A stretch of DNA of 64,000 nt from JAUILA01 sp964563925 (GTDB lineage Bacteria; Bacteroidota; Bacteroidia; Cytophagales; Cyclobacteriaceae), in contig CAZLZD010000003.1 in NCBI GenBank assembly GCA_964563925.1, positions 62,001 to 126,000 on the forward strand, given 5' to 3'. The position numbers and the translations under genes are program-made. Below are positions 25,178-34,368 of this stretch, piece after piece. Below the pieces are notes generated by a model. It was given only the letters and a program-made list of their open reading frames with translations, searched no databases and was not told the DNA's origin. Positions within the stretch are counted from its first letter, which is position 1; each line of letters starts with the position of its first letter.

Positions 25178-25664
25178 ACGACAGCTGTTGCTGCACCTGT
25201 CCCTTCCGGAACATCATGGTATGGGTCTCATCGTCTACCTCCACGTGGATCAGGTTTACCTGGTCATCAAAGGTTTGAAGGAGAATATCATTCGTCGCGC
25301 CGATGGTTTGCACATCCTTCACCCCGTTGATCACCAGGTAGCAGTAGACCGATCCGGCCTCCACCTCATGCCCCAGGTAGTTAAAAGATTCCTTGTTCCC
25401 GTTGAGCGTCATTTTCAGGTGCCGTTCCATATAGTCACTCAGGAGTTTGTCGGTGGTGAGCGGGGCCGGCGGATTAAGGATGTCGAGGTTTGGGTTGCCG
25501 GTTTCTTCGCGGATCTGGATTTCCAGGTCGTCCGTAAACGTGCGCATGGTCATCTCCAGGCGTTCCTGCTCGCGGTCAAGTTCGATATCACACACACTCA
25601 CATGGATGGGGTGAAAGGAGAATGACATGCCCAGAAATGCCACTAATGTAAAAAGAAGGCGCAT
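25164..25664 (-). CDS. DUF6702-family exported protein
   Basis: A 166-residue protein with a signal peptide (about residues 1-17). The mature start FHPIHVSVCDIELD and the middle segment NYLGHEVEAGSVYCYL are typical of the DUF6702 family of Bacteroidota. Function is unknown. It is divergent from a HupE-like gene and the two M1 peptidase genes. I recall this as a frequent neighbourhood in the phylum, suggesting a common envelope process, possibly metal-related. It converges with the 2H phosphoesterase gene, overlapping by 14 bases. Confidence 0.78.
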   Translation of the reverse strand: MRLLFTLVAFLGMSFSFHPIHVSVCDIELDREQERLEMTMRTFTDDLEIQIREETGNPNLDILNPPAPLTTDKLLSDYMERHLKMTLNGNKESFNYLGHEVEAGSVYCYLVINGVKDVQTIGATNDILLQTFDDQVNLIHVEVDDETHTMMFRKGQVQQQLSFSKN

Positions 25665-25726
25665 ATGTCAAATAATTATCGGATTGTCAAAAGTAATCAT
25701 TAATCTTTGCCCCTCGCAACGAAAAC

Positions 25727-26329
25727 GTGATGGATGATTTCAAAATTTTTGTTGAACTGGGGTGGGATCACATCCTACAGGCAGACGGGCTGGATCACAA
25801 GCTTTTCATTATAGCCCTCGCCTCGCTCTACCTTTTATCAGACTGGAAAAAAGTGCTGATCCTGGTAACCGCATTTACCATTGGTCATTCGGTCACCCTG
25901 GCGCTTGCCTCTCTGAATGTGGTTCCCGTACATACGGAATTCATTGAATTCCTGATCCCGGTGACCATCCTCATTACGGCTTTTTCCAATCTTTTCCGGA
26001 AGGAGTCCCGGGTACAGCTGAGCAAAATACAGACCAATTATATTTTTGCGGCTGTGTTTGGCCTGATCCACGGACTTGGTTTTTCAACCTACCTGAAATC
26101 CATCATGGGTAAGGGAAAGGATATCTGGACCCAGCTGCTGGCGTTTAATCTTGGCATAGAGATTGGTCAGATCATCATCGTGGTGGTGTTCCTTTTGATA
26201 GCTACGATCTTCGTTGACCTCCTGGGAATAGCGAGGCGCGACTGGAAACTGGTCATCTCATCAGCAGTGGGCGGAATAGCCCTTTACCTGATCAGCGAAA
26301 CCACCTATTGGCAGAATTTATCAGCATAG
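25727..26329 (+). CDS. HupE/UreJ-family membrane protein
   Basis: A 200-residue integral membrane protein with about six hydrophobic helices. The N-terminal GWDHILQADGLDHKLFI segment and the later GLIHGLGFS helix carry the histidines and acidic residues typical of HupE/UreJ proteins, which are linked to nickel or cobalt uptake in other bacteria. Nickel transport here is only an analogy: no hydrogenase or urease genes are in the window. The M1 peptidase gene starts 13 bases downstream, so the two are probably cotranscribed. Confidence 0.82.
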   Translation: MMDDFKIFVELGWDHILQADGLDHKLFIIALASLYLLSDWKKVLILVTAFTIGHSVTLALASLNVVPVHTEFIEFLIPVTILITAFSNLFRKESRVQLSKIQTNYIFAAVFGLIHGLGFSTYLKSIMGKGKDIWTQLLAFNLGIEIGQIIIVVVFLLIATIFVDLLGIARRDWKLVISSAVGGIALYLISETTYWQNLSA

Positions 26330-26342
26330 ACTATATAATCAT

Positions 26343-28568
26343 ATGAAACAGTTAATAATTTTATTTTTTACTTTTTTGATCATCCCGGCGGCCTTCGCAC
26401 AGGAAGACGGCTGGGAGCAGAAGTTTGAGCAGCTCGGCCAGATGCTGCCTACCCCCAATGAATACCGTACGGGAAGCGGGGCGCCCGGAGAAGCCTACTG
26501 GCAGCAGCAGGCAGATTACAAAATCAAGGCAACCATTGATGAGTCCAATAACCGCCTTACCGGGTCTGAAACCATTACCTATTACAATAATTCACCGGAT
26601 CCGCTGAGCTATTTGTGGGTGCAACTGGACCAGAACGTACGCGAACCGGGTACCAACACCCTGAAAGTACAGCCTTATGCAATCAGGGATTCCCTGCCGG
26701 CCAAGTTTGCGGCCCAGGGACTCGGGATTTCGGATTATGAAGGAGGGTTTAAGATCATGAGCGTCAAGGACGCTTCAGGGAATTCCCTTCCACATATGAT
26801 CAACAAGACAATGATGCGTGTGGACCTTCCTTCGCCGCTTAAGCCCGGCGAACAATACGTATTTTCCATTGACTGGTGGTATACCATCAATGACCGGATG
26901 GAAGACGGCGGCCGGGGAGGCCTCGAATATTTCCCCGAAGATGACAATTATCTCTATACCATTGCCCAGTGGTATCCGAGGATGGCCGTTTATGACGATT
27001 ACGAGGGATGGCAGAACAAGCAGTTCCTGGGACGCGGGGAGTTTGCCCTGGAATTTGGCGATTTTGAAGTAGAGATCACCGTACCGGAAGATCATATTGT
27101 GGCATCTACCGGATGGCTTCAAAACCCTAAAGACGTGCTGAGCAAGGAACAGCAGAAACGCTGGGAGCAGGCACAAAAAACCTATGACAAACCGGTATTT
27201 ATTGTCACTGAAGAGGAGGCAATTGCCAATGAAAAGGAAAAGAGCACCGGGACCAAAACCTGGGTGTTCCATGCCGATGACGTACGTGATTTTGCTTTCG
27301 CCACCTCGCGTAAATTCATCTGGGACGCACAGGCGGTGAAGATCGGGGACAAGTCTCCGCTGGCCATGTCATTTTACAGCAAGGAAGGAAACCCGTTGTG
27401 GGAAGAAGAATCGACCAAGGCGGTAAAAAATACCCTGGAGACCTATTCCAAGTATACGATCGAGTACCCGTACCCGGTGGCTATCAGCGTGCATGCCGCC
27501 TCTATTGGTATGGAATACCCGATGATCTGTTTCAACTTTGGAAGGCCTAATCCGGATGGAACCTATTCCGACCGTACCAAGTACGGCATGATCGGCGTGG
27601 TGATCCACGAAGTGGGCCATAACTTCTTCCCGATGATCATCAATTCGGATGAGCGCCAGTGGACCTGGATGGACGAAGGGCTCAACTCCTTTGTGCAGTA
27701 CCGTACGGAAGTGGAGAATTACGATGAGTTTCCTTCGCGCCGCGGACCCGCACAGAATATCGTGAACTACATGAAAGGGGATAAGCAATTCATTCGTCCG
27801 ATCATGACGAATTCCGAGCAGATCCTTCAGTTTGGAAACAATGCCTATGGAAAACCGGCCACCGCCCTGAGCATTCTCCGGGAAGTGGTCATGGGCCCGG
27901 AACTGTTTGACGCAGCCTTCAAGGAATATGCCCAGCGGTGGGCCTTCAAACATCCCAAGCCGGCCGATTTCTTCCGTACGATGGAAGACGCCTCGGCGTT
28001 TGACCTGGACTGGTTCTGGAGGGGATGGTTCTATACCACCGATCATGTCGATATCAACCTGGATGAAGTGAAATGGTACAGGATGAGAAACGAGTCGGGA
28101 GATGTGGAGAATAAAGGCGTGAAGGTGCAGCAGGGTGACCTGACGGCCAAAGACGGCGAGGGAAAGGTAATGGATTTCAGTGATGGACCCCAGCCATTCT
28201 CCGTCATAGCCACTGACCCGCGCTATTACGGGGAATTCCAGAACCGCGTGGACGACGCTGCCATTATGGATAAGATGAAGGACAAGAACTATTACGAGCT
28301 CACGTTTACTAATGATGGCGGACTGGTAATGCCTATCCTGATCGAGTTTACCTTCGGTGACGGCTCCAAGGAAATGGTGAAGATCCCGGCTGAGATCTGG
28401 AGGTACAATGAGCAGAAAGTTTCGAAAGTCTTCATGTTCGACAAGCAGGTGACCAACATTGTGATTGACCCGGATAAGGGAACGGCCGATACCAATGTTG
28501 ATAATAACGTGTTCCCGAGGGTGAAGCAAGCAAGCCGCTTCGATGAATTTAATGAAGCGGGGCGTTAA
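26343..28568 (+). CDS. M1-family zinc metallopeptidase, copy 1
   Basis: A 741-residue exported peptidase of the gluzincin M1 clan. The signal peptide ends near AAFAQ. An N-terminal beta-sandwich domain contains SETITYYNNSPDPL. The active site is complete: HEVGH at residues 422-426 and the third zinc ligand Glu445 after 18 residues (WMDEGLN). The usual GxMEN motif is replaced by an IGMEYP segment. It should trim amino-terminal residues in the periplasm. It lies 13 bases after the HupE-like gene and is followed by a T-tailed hairpin, then a close paralogue. Confidence 0.92.
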   Translation: MKQLIILFFTFLIIPAAFAQEDGWEQKFEQLGQMLPTPNEYRTGSGAPGEAYWQQQADYKIKATIDESNNRLTGSETITYYNNSPDPLSYLWVQLDQNVREPGTNTLKVQPYAIRDSLPAKFAAQGLGISDYEGGFKIMSVKDASGNSLPHMINKTMMRVDLPSPLKPGEQYVFSIDWWYTINDRMEDGGRGGLEYFPEDDNYLYTIAQWYPRMAVYDDYEGWQNKQFLGRGEFALEFGDFEVEITVPEDHIVASTGWLQNPKDVLSKEQQKRWEQAQKTYDKPVFIVTEEEAIANEKEKSTGTKTWVFHADDVRDFAFATSRKFIWDAQAVKIGDKSPLAMSFYSKEGNPLWEEESTKAVKNTLETYSKYTIEYPYPVAISVHAASIGMEYPMICFNFGRPNPDGTYSDRTKYGMIGVVIHEVGHNFFPMIINSDERQWTWMDEGLNSFVQYRTEVENYDEFPSRRGPAQNIVNYMKGDKQFIRPIMTNSEQILQFGNNAYGKPATALSILREVVMGPELFDAAFKEYAQRWAFKHPKPADFFRTMEDASAFDLDWFWRGWFYTTDHVDINLDEVKWYRMRNESGDVENKGVKVQQGDLTAKDGEGKVMDFSDGPQPFSVIATDPRYYGEFQNRVDDAAIMDKMKDKNYYELTFTNDGGLVMPILIEFTFGDGSKEMVKIPAEIWRYNEQKVSKVFMFDKQVTNIVIDPDKGTADTNVDNNVFPRVKQASRFDEFNEAGR

Positions 28569-28582
28569 TCAGTAAAATAATT

Positions 28583-28590
28583 TACCTTTG
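28583..28590 (+). promoter_or_regulatory. -7 box between the two M1 peptidase genes
   Basis: TACCTTTG matches TAnnTTTG and could drive the second M1 gene. The expected transcript start would fall inside the terminator hairpin that follows, so either the hairpin or the box may be the functional element. Confidence 0.35.
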
Positions 28591-28591
28591 C

Positions 28592-28621
28592 AGGAGCCTG
28601 GTATTATCAGGCTCCTTTTTT
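28592..28621 (+). terminator. Intrinsic terminator after M1 copy 1
   Basis: AGGAGCCTG (28592-28600) pairs with CAGGCTCCT (28608-28616) around a 7-base loop, followed by TTTTTT. It is 24 bases after the stop. Confidence 0.75.
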
Positions 28622-28633
28622 ATTAATGATGTT

Positions 28634-31168
28634 ATGAAACCAACTAAAATAATCATTGCGATCCTCGTATTACTGACCTCGGGGATGGCGTACGCACAGG
28701 AATGGGGAAAGAAATTTGAACAGCTTGGCAGCGAGCTTCCCACCCCAAACAGTTACCGGAACGGCGCTGGTGCACCTGGAACCAATTACTGGCAGCAGCG
28801 CGCGGATTACAAGATCGATGTGAGTATCGACGAGAAGACACATGTGCTGACCGGGTCGGAGACGATCACCTATTATAACAATTCTCCTGATCCGCTCACC
28901 TACCTGTGGGTGCAGCTTGACCAGAATGTGCGCGCCAAAGACAACCTGAACGACCAGACCAACACCAATTCTGTGTCAGATTCTGTGGCCGCAAAATTCT
29001 TTGAAAGTGATATGGCCGCCATGGATTATGAAGGCGGGTACAAAATCACTGCTGTAAAGGACGGTTCAGGGAAGCCACTTAAATACATGATCAACCGCAC
29101 CATGATGCGAATCGATCTTCCTGCTCCACTAAAGACCGGGGAGCAATTCACCTTCGGAATAGACTGGTCTTACAACATTTACGACCGGATGCTTATCAAC
29201 GGCCGGGGAGGCTATGAATATTTTCCGGAGGACGATAATTATGCCTATACCTGCGCGCAGTGGTACCCCCGCATGGCGGTGTACGATGACTACGAAGGCT
29301 GGCAGAACAAGCAGTTTATCGGCCGGGGAGAATTTGCCCTGACCTTCGGTGATTTTGAGGTGAACATTACCGTGCCCGAAGACCACATTGTGGCGGCGAC
29401 CGGTGAACTTCAGAATCCGAAGGACGTGCTGAGCAAGGAGCAAATATCCAGGCTGGAAAAGGCCCGGAAGACCTACGATAAGCCGGTCTTTATCGTGACC
29501 CAGAAGGAGGCCGAAGCGAACGAGAAAGAAAAATCCACCAAAAAAGCGACCTGGAAATTCAGTGCGGAGAACGTGCGTGACTTTGCCTTTGCCTCGTCCC
29601 GGAAATACATCTGGGATGCCCAGGCGGTCAAACTGAACAACAGCAGTCCGCTGGCCATGTCATTCTACCCCAAGGAAGGCAACCCGCTCTGGGAACGTGA
29701 ATCGACCAAGGCGATTAAGAATACCCTGGAGGTCTACAGCGAGCGAACCTTTGACTATCCGTACCCCGTAGCTATTTCGGTCAATGCGGCGAACCAGGGG
29801 ATGGAGTATCCCATGATCTGCTTCAACTACGGCCGGCCTGATGAAGACGGGAATTATTCCGAACGTACGCGTGACGGAAATATCAGTGTGATTGTCCATG
29901 AAGTGGGGCATAATTACTTTCCCATGATCGTGAATTCGGACGAGCGCCAGTGGACATGGATGGATGAAGGCTTGAACACCTTCCTGGAGAAAGAGACCAA
30001 GCGGGTACGCTACCCTGACCTTGATCTTGAGTGGGGAACACCGAAAGGGGTGATACCCTACATGAAGGGAGACAAAAAATATATCCGTCCGATCATGACC
30101 AATTCCGAGCAGGTGGTGCAGTTTGGATACAATGCCTACGGCAAGCCGGCCGCAGCGCTGACCTTGCTCAGGGAAGTGGTCATGGGCCCTGAGCTGTTTG
30201 ATGCAGCGTTTAAGGAGTATGCCAACCGGTGGATGTTCAAGCATCCGAAACCCGCCGATTTTTTCCGCACCATGGAAGACGCCTCGGCCGTCGACCTGGA
30301 CTGGTTCTGGAGGGGCTGGTTTTATTCGGTTGACCATGTGGACGTGGCGGTAAAGGAAGTCAACTGGTACCGGATGCGCAATGAACAGGGCGACGTGGAG
30401 AACAAGGGCCGTCAGGTACAGGCAGGGGAATTACAGGCCGATGCCACCGGGACCATGGATTTCTCGGACGGGCCCAAGCCATTCTCCATCATCGCGACCG
30501 ACCCCCGCTATTACGGCGAGTTCCAGAACCGGGTGGATGACGAGGCGATCATGAAGAAGATGGCCGACAAGAATTACTATGAGATTACGTTTGCCAATAA
30601 CGGCGGACTGGTCACACCGTTGCTGATCGAATTCACGTTTAAGGACGGCTCGAAGATCACCGAAAAAATCCCGGCCGAGATCTGGCGATACAATGAGCAG
30701 GAGGTTTCCAAGGTATTCATGTTTGACAAAGAGGTGGCGAGCATTGTGCTGGACCCTGAGCAGCTGACCGGTGACACCGAATTGGCTGATAATTCCTTTC
30801 CACGGGTGGACAAGGCGAGCCGTTTTGATGCATTCCGGAAGGGTGCCGATGCGGGTGCAAAGGTAACGGTCGCCGGTGACTGGGATTATGTGACCGACAC
30901 ACCCAACGGCGAAACCAAAGGGGTTTTGCACCTGAGCGAAAACGGCGGAGAATATACGGGTACCATTTCCATGGAACTTCTTGGCGGAGAATTTCCGCTT
31001 AAGAATATTGAGGTGGAGGGTAATATGGTGAAGTTTGAATTTGATGTGAACGTCCAGGGAAACCGGTTCAACCTGTCCACCGATTTGATTATGATCAATG
31101 ATGAGTTCATGGGTAAACTTACCATCCCCTCCATGGGCGATTTTGATATGAGCGGCCAGCGTAAATAG
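28634..31168 (+). CDS. M1-family zinc metallopeptidase, copy 2 with extra C-terminal domain
   Basis: An 844-residue paralogue of the preceding gene, alike along its whole length: the same N-terminal QLGS/QLGQ start, the same active site with HEVGH at residues 422-426 and WMDEGLN. It carries about 100 extra residues at the C-terminus (from about 745), a small beta-rich domain beginning AGDWDYVTDTPNGE and ending MSGQRK. A signal peptide ends at AYAQ. Both copies keep all catalytic residues, so both should be active. The added domain may alter location or substrate. A hairpin terminator follows. Confidence 0.92.
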   Translation: MKPTKIIIAILVLLTSGMAYAQEWGKKFEQLGSELPTPNSYRNGAGAPGTNYWQQRADYKIDVSIDEKTHVLTGSETITYYNNSPDPLTYLWVQLDQNVRAKDNLNDQTNTNSVSDSVAAKFFESDMAAMDYEGGYKITAVKDGSGKPLKYMINRTMMRIDLPAPLKTGEQFTFGIDWSYNIYDRMLINGRGGYEYFPEDDNYAYTCAQWYPRMAVYDDYEGWQNKQFIGRGEFALTFGDFEVNITVPEDHIVAATGELQNPKDVLSKEQISRLEKARKTYDKPVFIVTQKEAEANEKEKSTKKATWKFSAENVRDFAFASSRKYIWDAQAVKLNNSSPLAMSFYPKEGNPLWERESTKAIKNTLEVYSERTFDYPYPVAISVNAANQGMEYPMICFNYGRPDEDGNYSERTRDGNISVIVHEVGHNYFPMIVNSDERQWTWMDEGLNTFLEKETKRVRYPDLDLEWGTPKGVIPYMKGDKKYIRPIMTNSEQVVQFGYNAYGKPAAALTLLREVVMGPELFDAAFKEYANRWMFKHPKPADFFRTMEDASAVDLDWFWRGWFYSVDHVDVAVKEVNWYRMRNEQGDVENKGRQVQAGELQADATGTMDFSDGPKPFSIIATDPRYYGEFQNRVDDEAIMKKMADKNYYEITFANNGGLVTPLLIEFTFKDGSKITEKIPAEIWRYNEQEVSKVFMFDKEVASIVLDPEQLTGDTELADNSFPRVDKASRFDAFRKGADAGAKVTVAGDWDYVTDTPNGETKGVLHLSENGGEYTGTISMELLGGEFPLKNIEVEGNMVKFEFDVNVQGNRFNLSTDLIMINDEFMGKLTIPSMGDFDMSGQRK

Positions 31169-31192
31169 GTACGCCTGAATGAGCTGCGGAAG

Positions 31193-31222
31193 AACTCATG
31201 ATCCCCCGGATCATGAGTTTTT
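31193..31222 (+). terminator. Intrinsic terminator after M1 copy 2
   Basis: AACTCATGATCC (31193-31204) and its exact complement (31208-31219) enclose a 3-base loop, followed by TTTTT. It is 24 bases past the stop. Confidence 0.8.
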
Positions 31223-31267
31223 TCATTTTAGGTGGGCTTGAAACAGGGTCAATTCGTATATTCAGCT

Positions 31268-33667
31268 ATGAGAATTCTTTCAGTAATCCTGCTTTTGGCG
31301 CTGACTGCCTGCGGCATGGAAACTGAGGAGGGCCAGCCATCCCTGTTTTCCCTTGCTGCTGATCTGGAGGCTATTCCGGGCCATGAGAAATATCTTGCCT
31401 CGCCCTTTGTGGCGGCAGGGGACCGGTTGTATATGGTGGGCCACCAGGATGGCTCATTTCCTGATATCGGATGGCATGTACAGGGCGAAATGGGAGGAAT
31501 CTGGGCCCACCCGATCAAGCTGATGGACGGTATCCGCGCCGGTATCCTGTTTGATGATTCCACCCGATGTTTGCCTGCTGCTAACCAGTTTATTAATTAC
31601 CCGATGGCCTCGAAAATGAAATTTCCGGATATCGAAGGCATCGGGATTGAAAGAATGCAGTTTGTTCCGGACGGGCAGACCGGAATGATCGTGGAATATG
31701 CAATCACCAATCACCGCGAACAGGCGGCGTCCTTTACGTTTACCGTGTCGGGTCGGACAGACCTTCGGCCGGTCTGGCTGGGTGAGCGAACCGGGATGAA
31801 CGATGCGGCAGATTCGGTCTGGTACGATGAGGAGCTCCAGGCCGTGGTTGCAAGGGACACGGAGAATGACTGGTACCTGTATATGGGTTCCGTGGTGCCT
31901 CCCTCCGATTACTGGCTCTACGCCTGGTGTATACCAACGGAAACCGGACAGGGCGATGAAGGCACGCTGCTGTTTGACATGATCCTGGAGCCGGGGCAGA
32001 CCATGTACGTGCCGGTTACGATAGCCGGTTCGCATCTTTCCATGGACAAGGCATTGCAAACCTACACGACGGTAAGGGACGAGGCACAGGAATTATTCCG
32101 GGAGAAGAAGTCCCGCTACAGGGAGCTGGCCAATACGGCTGCACTGGACATTCCGGATACCGTACTGGCCCAGACCTTCCGCTGGCTGAAATACAACACT
32201 GACTGGCTGATCCGGGATGTGGAGGGTGTCGGCCGCGGGCTTTCTGCGGGGATTCCCGATTACCCGTGGTGGTTCGGGGCAGACAGCGAGTATGCCCTGC
32301 AGGGGGCGGTCATGACCGGGCAGCGGGACATTGTCTATGAAACCATCGATCTGCTGGTGTCGATCTCCGATTCGGTGAACGGGAACGGGCGGATTGTCCA
32401 CGAGGTTTCGTCGAACGGCGCGGTATTCAACCCGGGGAATATCAATGAAACCCCGCAGTTTGCGATCCTGATCTGGAAGGTCTATAACTGGACCGGCGAC
32501 CGGGCTTTCCTGGAGAAATACTATCCCGTAGTGCGGGACGGGCTGGAATGGCTGATGGAGGAAAGGGATGCGGACGGTAATTTTCTGCCTGACGGGTTCG
32601 GGATGATGGAGATACACGGACTGGACAGCGAGATGATCGACGTGGCGGCGTACACGCAGAAGGCATTCTCCGACGCAGCAGCCATGGCGGCTGTTTTAGA
32701 TAACAAGGAGGAAGCCCGGGCATTCCGGGAGAAGGCGGAAAAGCTGGCGGAGATAATAAATAACGAATTCTGGGTGGAGGAGCAGGGATCCTACGCTGAT
32801 TTTATCGGCACCGTGGAACAGGCAAGGCATTTGATCGAATCGGCGATACACCGCGCAGATTCGCTGGACAAGCCCTGGGCCGTGGCCGAATTACGGAATA
32901 CCCTGGACGGGTTGTCGGATTTGCCTGGTGCGGAGAAAAGGGCGTTTGTGGTCTATCATAACTGGGTGGTGAATACGCCAATGGAGACGGGTGTGGCAGA
33001 CCGGGAGAAAGCCATGCGCGCGCTGGAAACGGGCAGCCGTTTTACGAATCCGTTTGGCATGTATGTGACTGGCACGGACCGGGACGAGGCGGCTGGGACG
33101 GATGACGGGTCGTTTGTAACCAACAAGAAAATATTCTCCTACATAGGGGCTGTGATGACCCTGCCCACCGGGGTACAGGCGGTGGCCGAGAATAACTACG
33201 GAAGGCCCGACCAGGCGCTGGATTATTTACAGCGGATGACGCGGTCGTTCAGTTACGCGCTGCCCGGGTCGATGTACGAAGTCTCACCCGATTACGGGAT
33301 GATTGTGCAGGCCTGGAATATCTTCAGTTTCGCGGTTCCCATTGTGAAGCAGTTTTTTGGGATAAGGCCGGTGGCGGCGGAGAACCTGATCAGGGTATCC
33401 CCGCAGATGCCCTCCTCCTGGCCGTCTGCCTCCCTGACTGAGGTACCTGTTCTGGACGGCATGCTGAGCCTGGATTATAAAAAGGAGAATGGGTCGGTGC
33501 TGTGGGAGATCTCCTGGGACGGCACGGCGGAATTGCAGGTGGAATTCCCGGCGGCAGCGTATGGCCGGTGGCAGGTGGACGGGGAGGAAGTGACCCCGGA
33601 AATCATGGATGACAAAGAGTCGGTGACCCTCCGGCCGGGGTCGTACCAGGTAAGGCTTGAGGAATAG
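31268..33667 (+). CDS. Six-hairpin glycosidase-like lipoprotein
   Basis: A 799-residue predicted lipoprotein from the ATG at 31268. A lipobox L-T-A-C is near residue 13; an upstream in-frame ATG at 31232 would bury it. The N-terminal 270 residues are beta-rich. The central part (about 285-720) has the repeated helices and aromatic motifs of (alpha/alpha)6-barrel glycoside hydrolases: PDYPWWFGADSEYAL, NINETPQFAILIWK, GNGRIVHE and YEVSPDYGMIVQAWN. A beta-sandwich tail follows. Debranching-enzyme, GH63 or rhamnosidase-like assignment cannot be settled by eye. It probably cleaves oligosaccharides at the cell surface. The last 42 bases recur about 310 bases downstream. Confidence 0.78.
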   Translation: MRILSVILLLALTACGMETEEGQPSLFSLAADLEAIPGHEKYLASPFVAAGDRLYMVGHQDGSFPDIGWHVQGEMGGIWAHPIKLMDGIRAGILFDDSTRCLPAANQFINYPMASKMKFPDIEGIGIERMQFVPDGQTGMIVEYAITNHREQAASFTFTVSGRTDLRPVWLGERTGMNDAADSVWYDEELQAVVARDTENDWYLYMGSVVPPSDYWLYAWCIPTETGQGDEGTLLFDMILEPGQTMYVPVTIAGSHLSMDKALQTYTTVRDEAQELFREKKSRYRELANTAALDIPDTVLAQTFRWLKYNTDWLIRDVEGVGRGLSAGIPDYPWWFGADSEYALQGAVMTGQRDIVYETIDLLVSISDSVNGNGRIVHEVSSNGAVFNPGNINETPQFAILIWKVYNWTGDRAFLEKYYPVVRDGLEWLMEERDADGNFLPDGFGMMEIHGLDSEMIDVAAYTQKAFSDAAAMAAVLDNKEEARAFREKAEKLAEIINNEFWVEEQGSYADFIGTVEQARHLIESAIHRADSLDKPWAVAELRNTLDGLSDLPGAEKRAFVVYHNWVVNTPMETGVADREKAMRALETGSRFTNPFGMYVTGTDRDEAAGTDDGSFVTNKKIFSYIGAVMTLPTGVQAVAENNYGRPDQALDYLQRMTRSFSYALPGSMYEVSPDYGMIVQAWNIFSFAVPIVKQFFGIRPVAAENLIRVSPQMPSSWPSASLTEVPVLDGMLSLDYKKENGSVLWEISWDGTAELQVEFPAAAYGRWQVDGEEVTPEIMDDKESVTLRPGSYQVRLEE

Positions 33668-33674
33668 AAGGAAG
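33631..33674 (+). repeat. Direct repeat, copy 1 (end of glycosidase-like gene)
   Basis: About 42 bases covering the last codons of the glycosidase-like gene and a few bases beyond. They recur at 33944-33985 with one substitution and a 2-base gap in the left half and one more change near the right end. Confidence 0.8.
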
Positions 33675-33680
33675 CCGATT

Positions 33681-33761
33681 ATGCATAGAAGTGACTATTA
33701 CCCCTTTGGTTTGACGTTTAACTTTAACCCAAGAGTCAGCTCAAAACAGATCGTTAATTAG
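33681..33761 (+). pseudogene. RHS-core relic
   Basis: The frame from the ATG at 33681 reads M-H-R-S-D-Y-Y-P-F-G-L-T-F-N and then loses similarity before a TAG. D-Y-x-P-F-G-x-x is the signature that precedes the RHS repeat-associated core in polymorphic toxin and wall-associated proteins, and the DYYPFGLTFN form is common in Bacteroidota. Nothing else of an RHS gene is nearby. It is a short leftover inside the insertion-like segment between the direct repeats. Confidence 0.55.
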
Positions 33762-33950
33762 ACATCCCCCCTGAATTGCGGATTGCATGATATCCAGGAC
33801 TTCCTTAAAGGCCGGGATCACTTCGTTGTCCTCAGCGAGGGCAGCCATGATTATGAGTTCGATTTGATAATATTCCGCATAAAGCAACACCTTGGTGTCA
33901 CTGCGGGGAACGAAGGCATTGTGCATTTCACCGGCGTTAGCGTCCGGCCG
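33741..33950 (-). pseudogene. Decayed DNA polymerase I fragment (motif A region)
   Basis: On the minus strand the translation reads NAFVPRSDTKVLLYAEYYQI and continues IELIIMAALAEDNEVIPAFK. This aligns residue by residue with the intact polA of this window (KAFVPRDDDHVLLSADYSQI...). I judge roughly three quarters of the bases identical over about 150 positions. The catalytic Asp of motif A (DYSQIEL) is Glu here, and the similarity stops after LDI, so it cannot be functional. It could be a decayed duplicate or a piece acquired from a related genome. Confidence 0.75.
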
Positions 33951-33985
33951 GTCGTTCCAGGTAAGGCTTGAGGAATAGAATGAAG
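33944..33985 (+). repeat. Direct repeat, copy 2
   Basis: Second copy of the glycosidase gene end, including the stop-codon region (AGGCTTGAGGAATAGAA). With the first copy it brackets a roughly 270-base segment that contains the RHS and polA relics. Confidence 0.8.
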
Positions 33986-34071
33986 TCTGGAATATAATTA
34001 CGAGAGTACTTAATTAGAATTGAAAAAAATCCATTTAGTAATGTGGTAATTATTGACGGATGTACAAGGGA

Positions 34072-34368
34072 TCACCTTTCCTTCCAAATCCCCGAATCCC
34101 GATGGGTGCTGAGTACTGCTGAAATGATAATGAGTTTTTTCTGCTCGTCGATGGTGAAATGCACCATATAGGGAAAGGTATCTAAGAGTGCGGTCCTGGT
34201 ATCATCATACCTAACAGCAACCGCTGTGGGATTTTTCCGGATGAAGCGGATTGTTTTCCTTACAGCAGCTGTGAACCTTTTGCCCAGGCCGGGGGATTGC
34301 TCATTGTACCAGTTGGCAGCTTCTCTGATATCCTGGCTGGCCAGCGGAAGCAGAATGGTTTTATACAT
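34072..34368 (-). CDS. RelE/ParE-family toxin
   Basis: A 98-residue basic protein with the ParE-type fold pattern: LASQDIREAANWYNEQSPGLGKRF near the start, then the IRKNP segment, then RTALLDTFPYMVHF and a closing strand pair. ParE relatives poison gyrase and RelE relatives cut mRNA on the ribosome; the close relationship to ParE favours the first. It lies directly behind its antitoxin, sharing one base (TAATG-type junction at 34368). The pair sits in the accessory scar between gene relics and a repeat array. Confidence 0.85.
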   Translation of the reverse strand: MYKTILLPLASQDIREAANWYNEQSPGLGKRFTAAVRKTIRFIRKNPTAVAVRYDDTRTALLDTFPYMVHFTIDEQKKLIIISAVLSTHRDSGIWKER

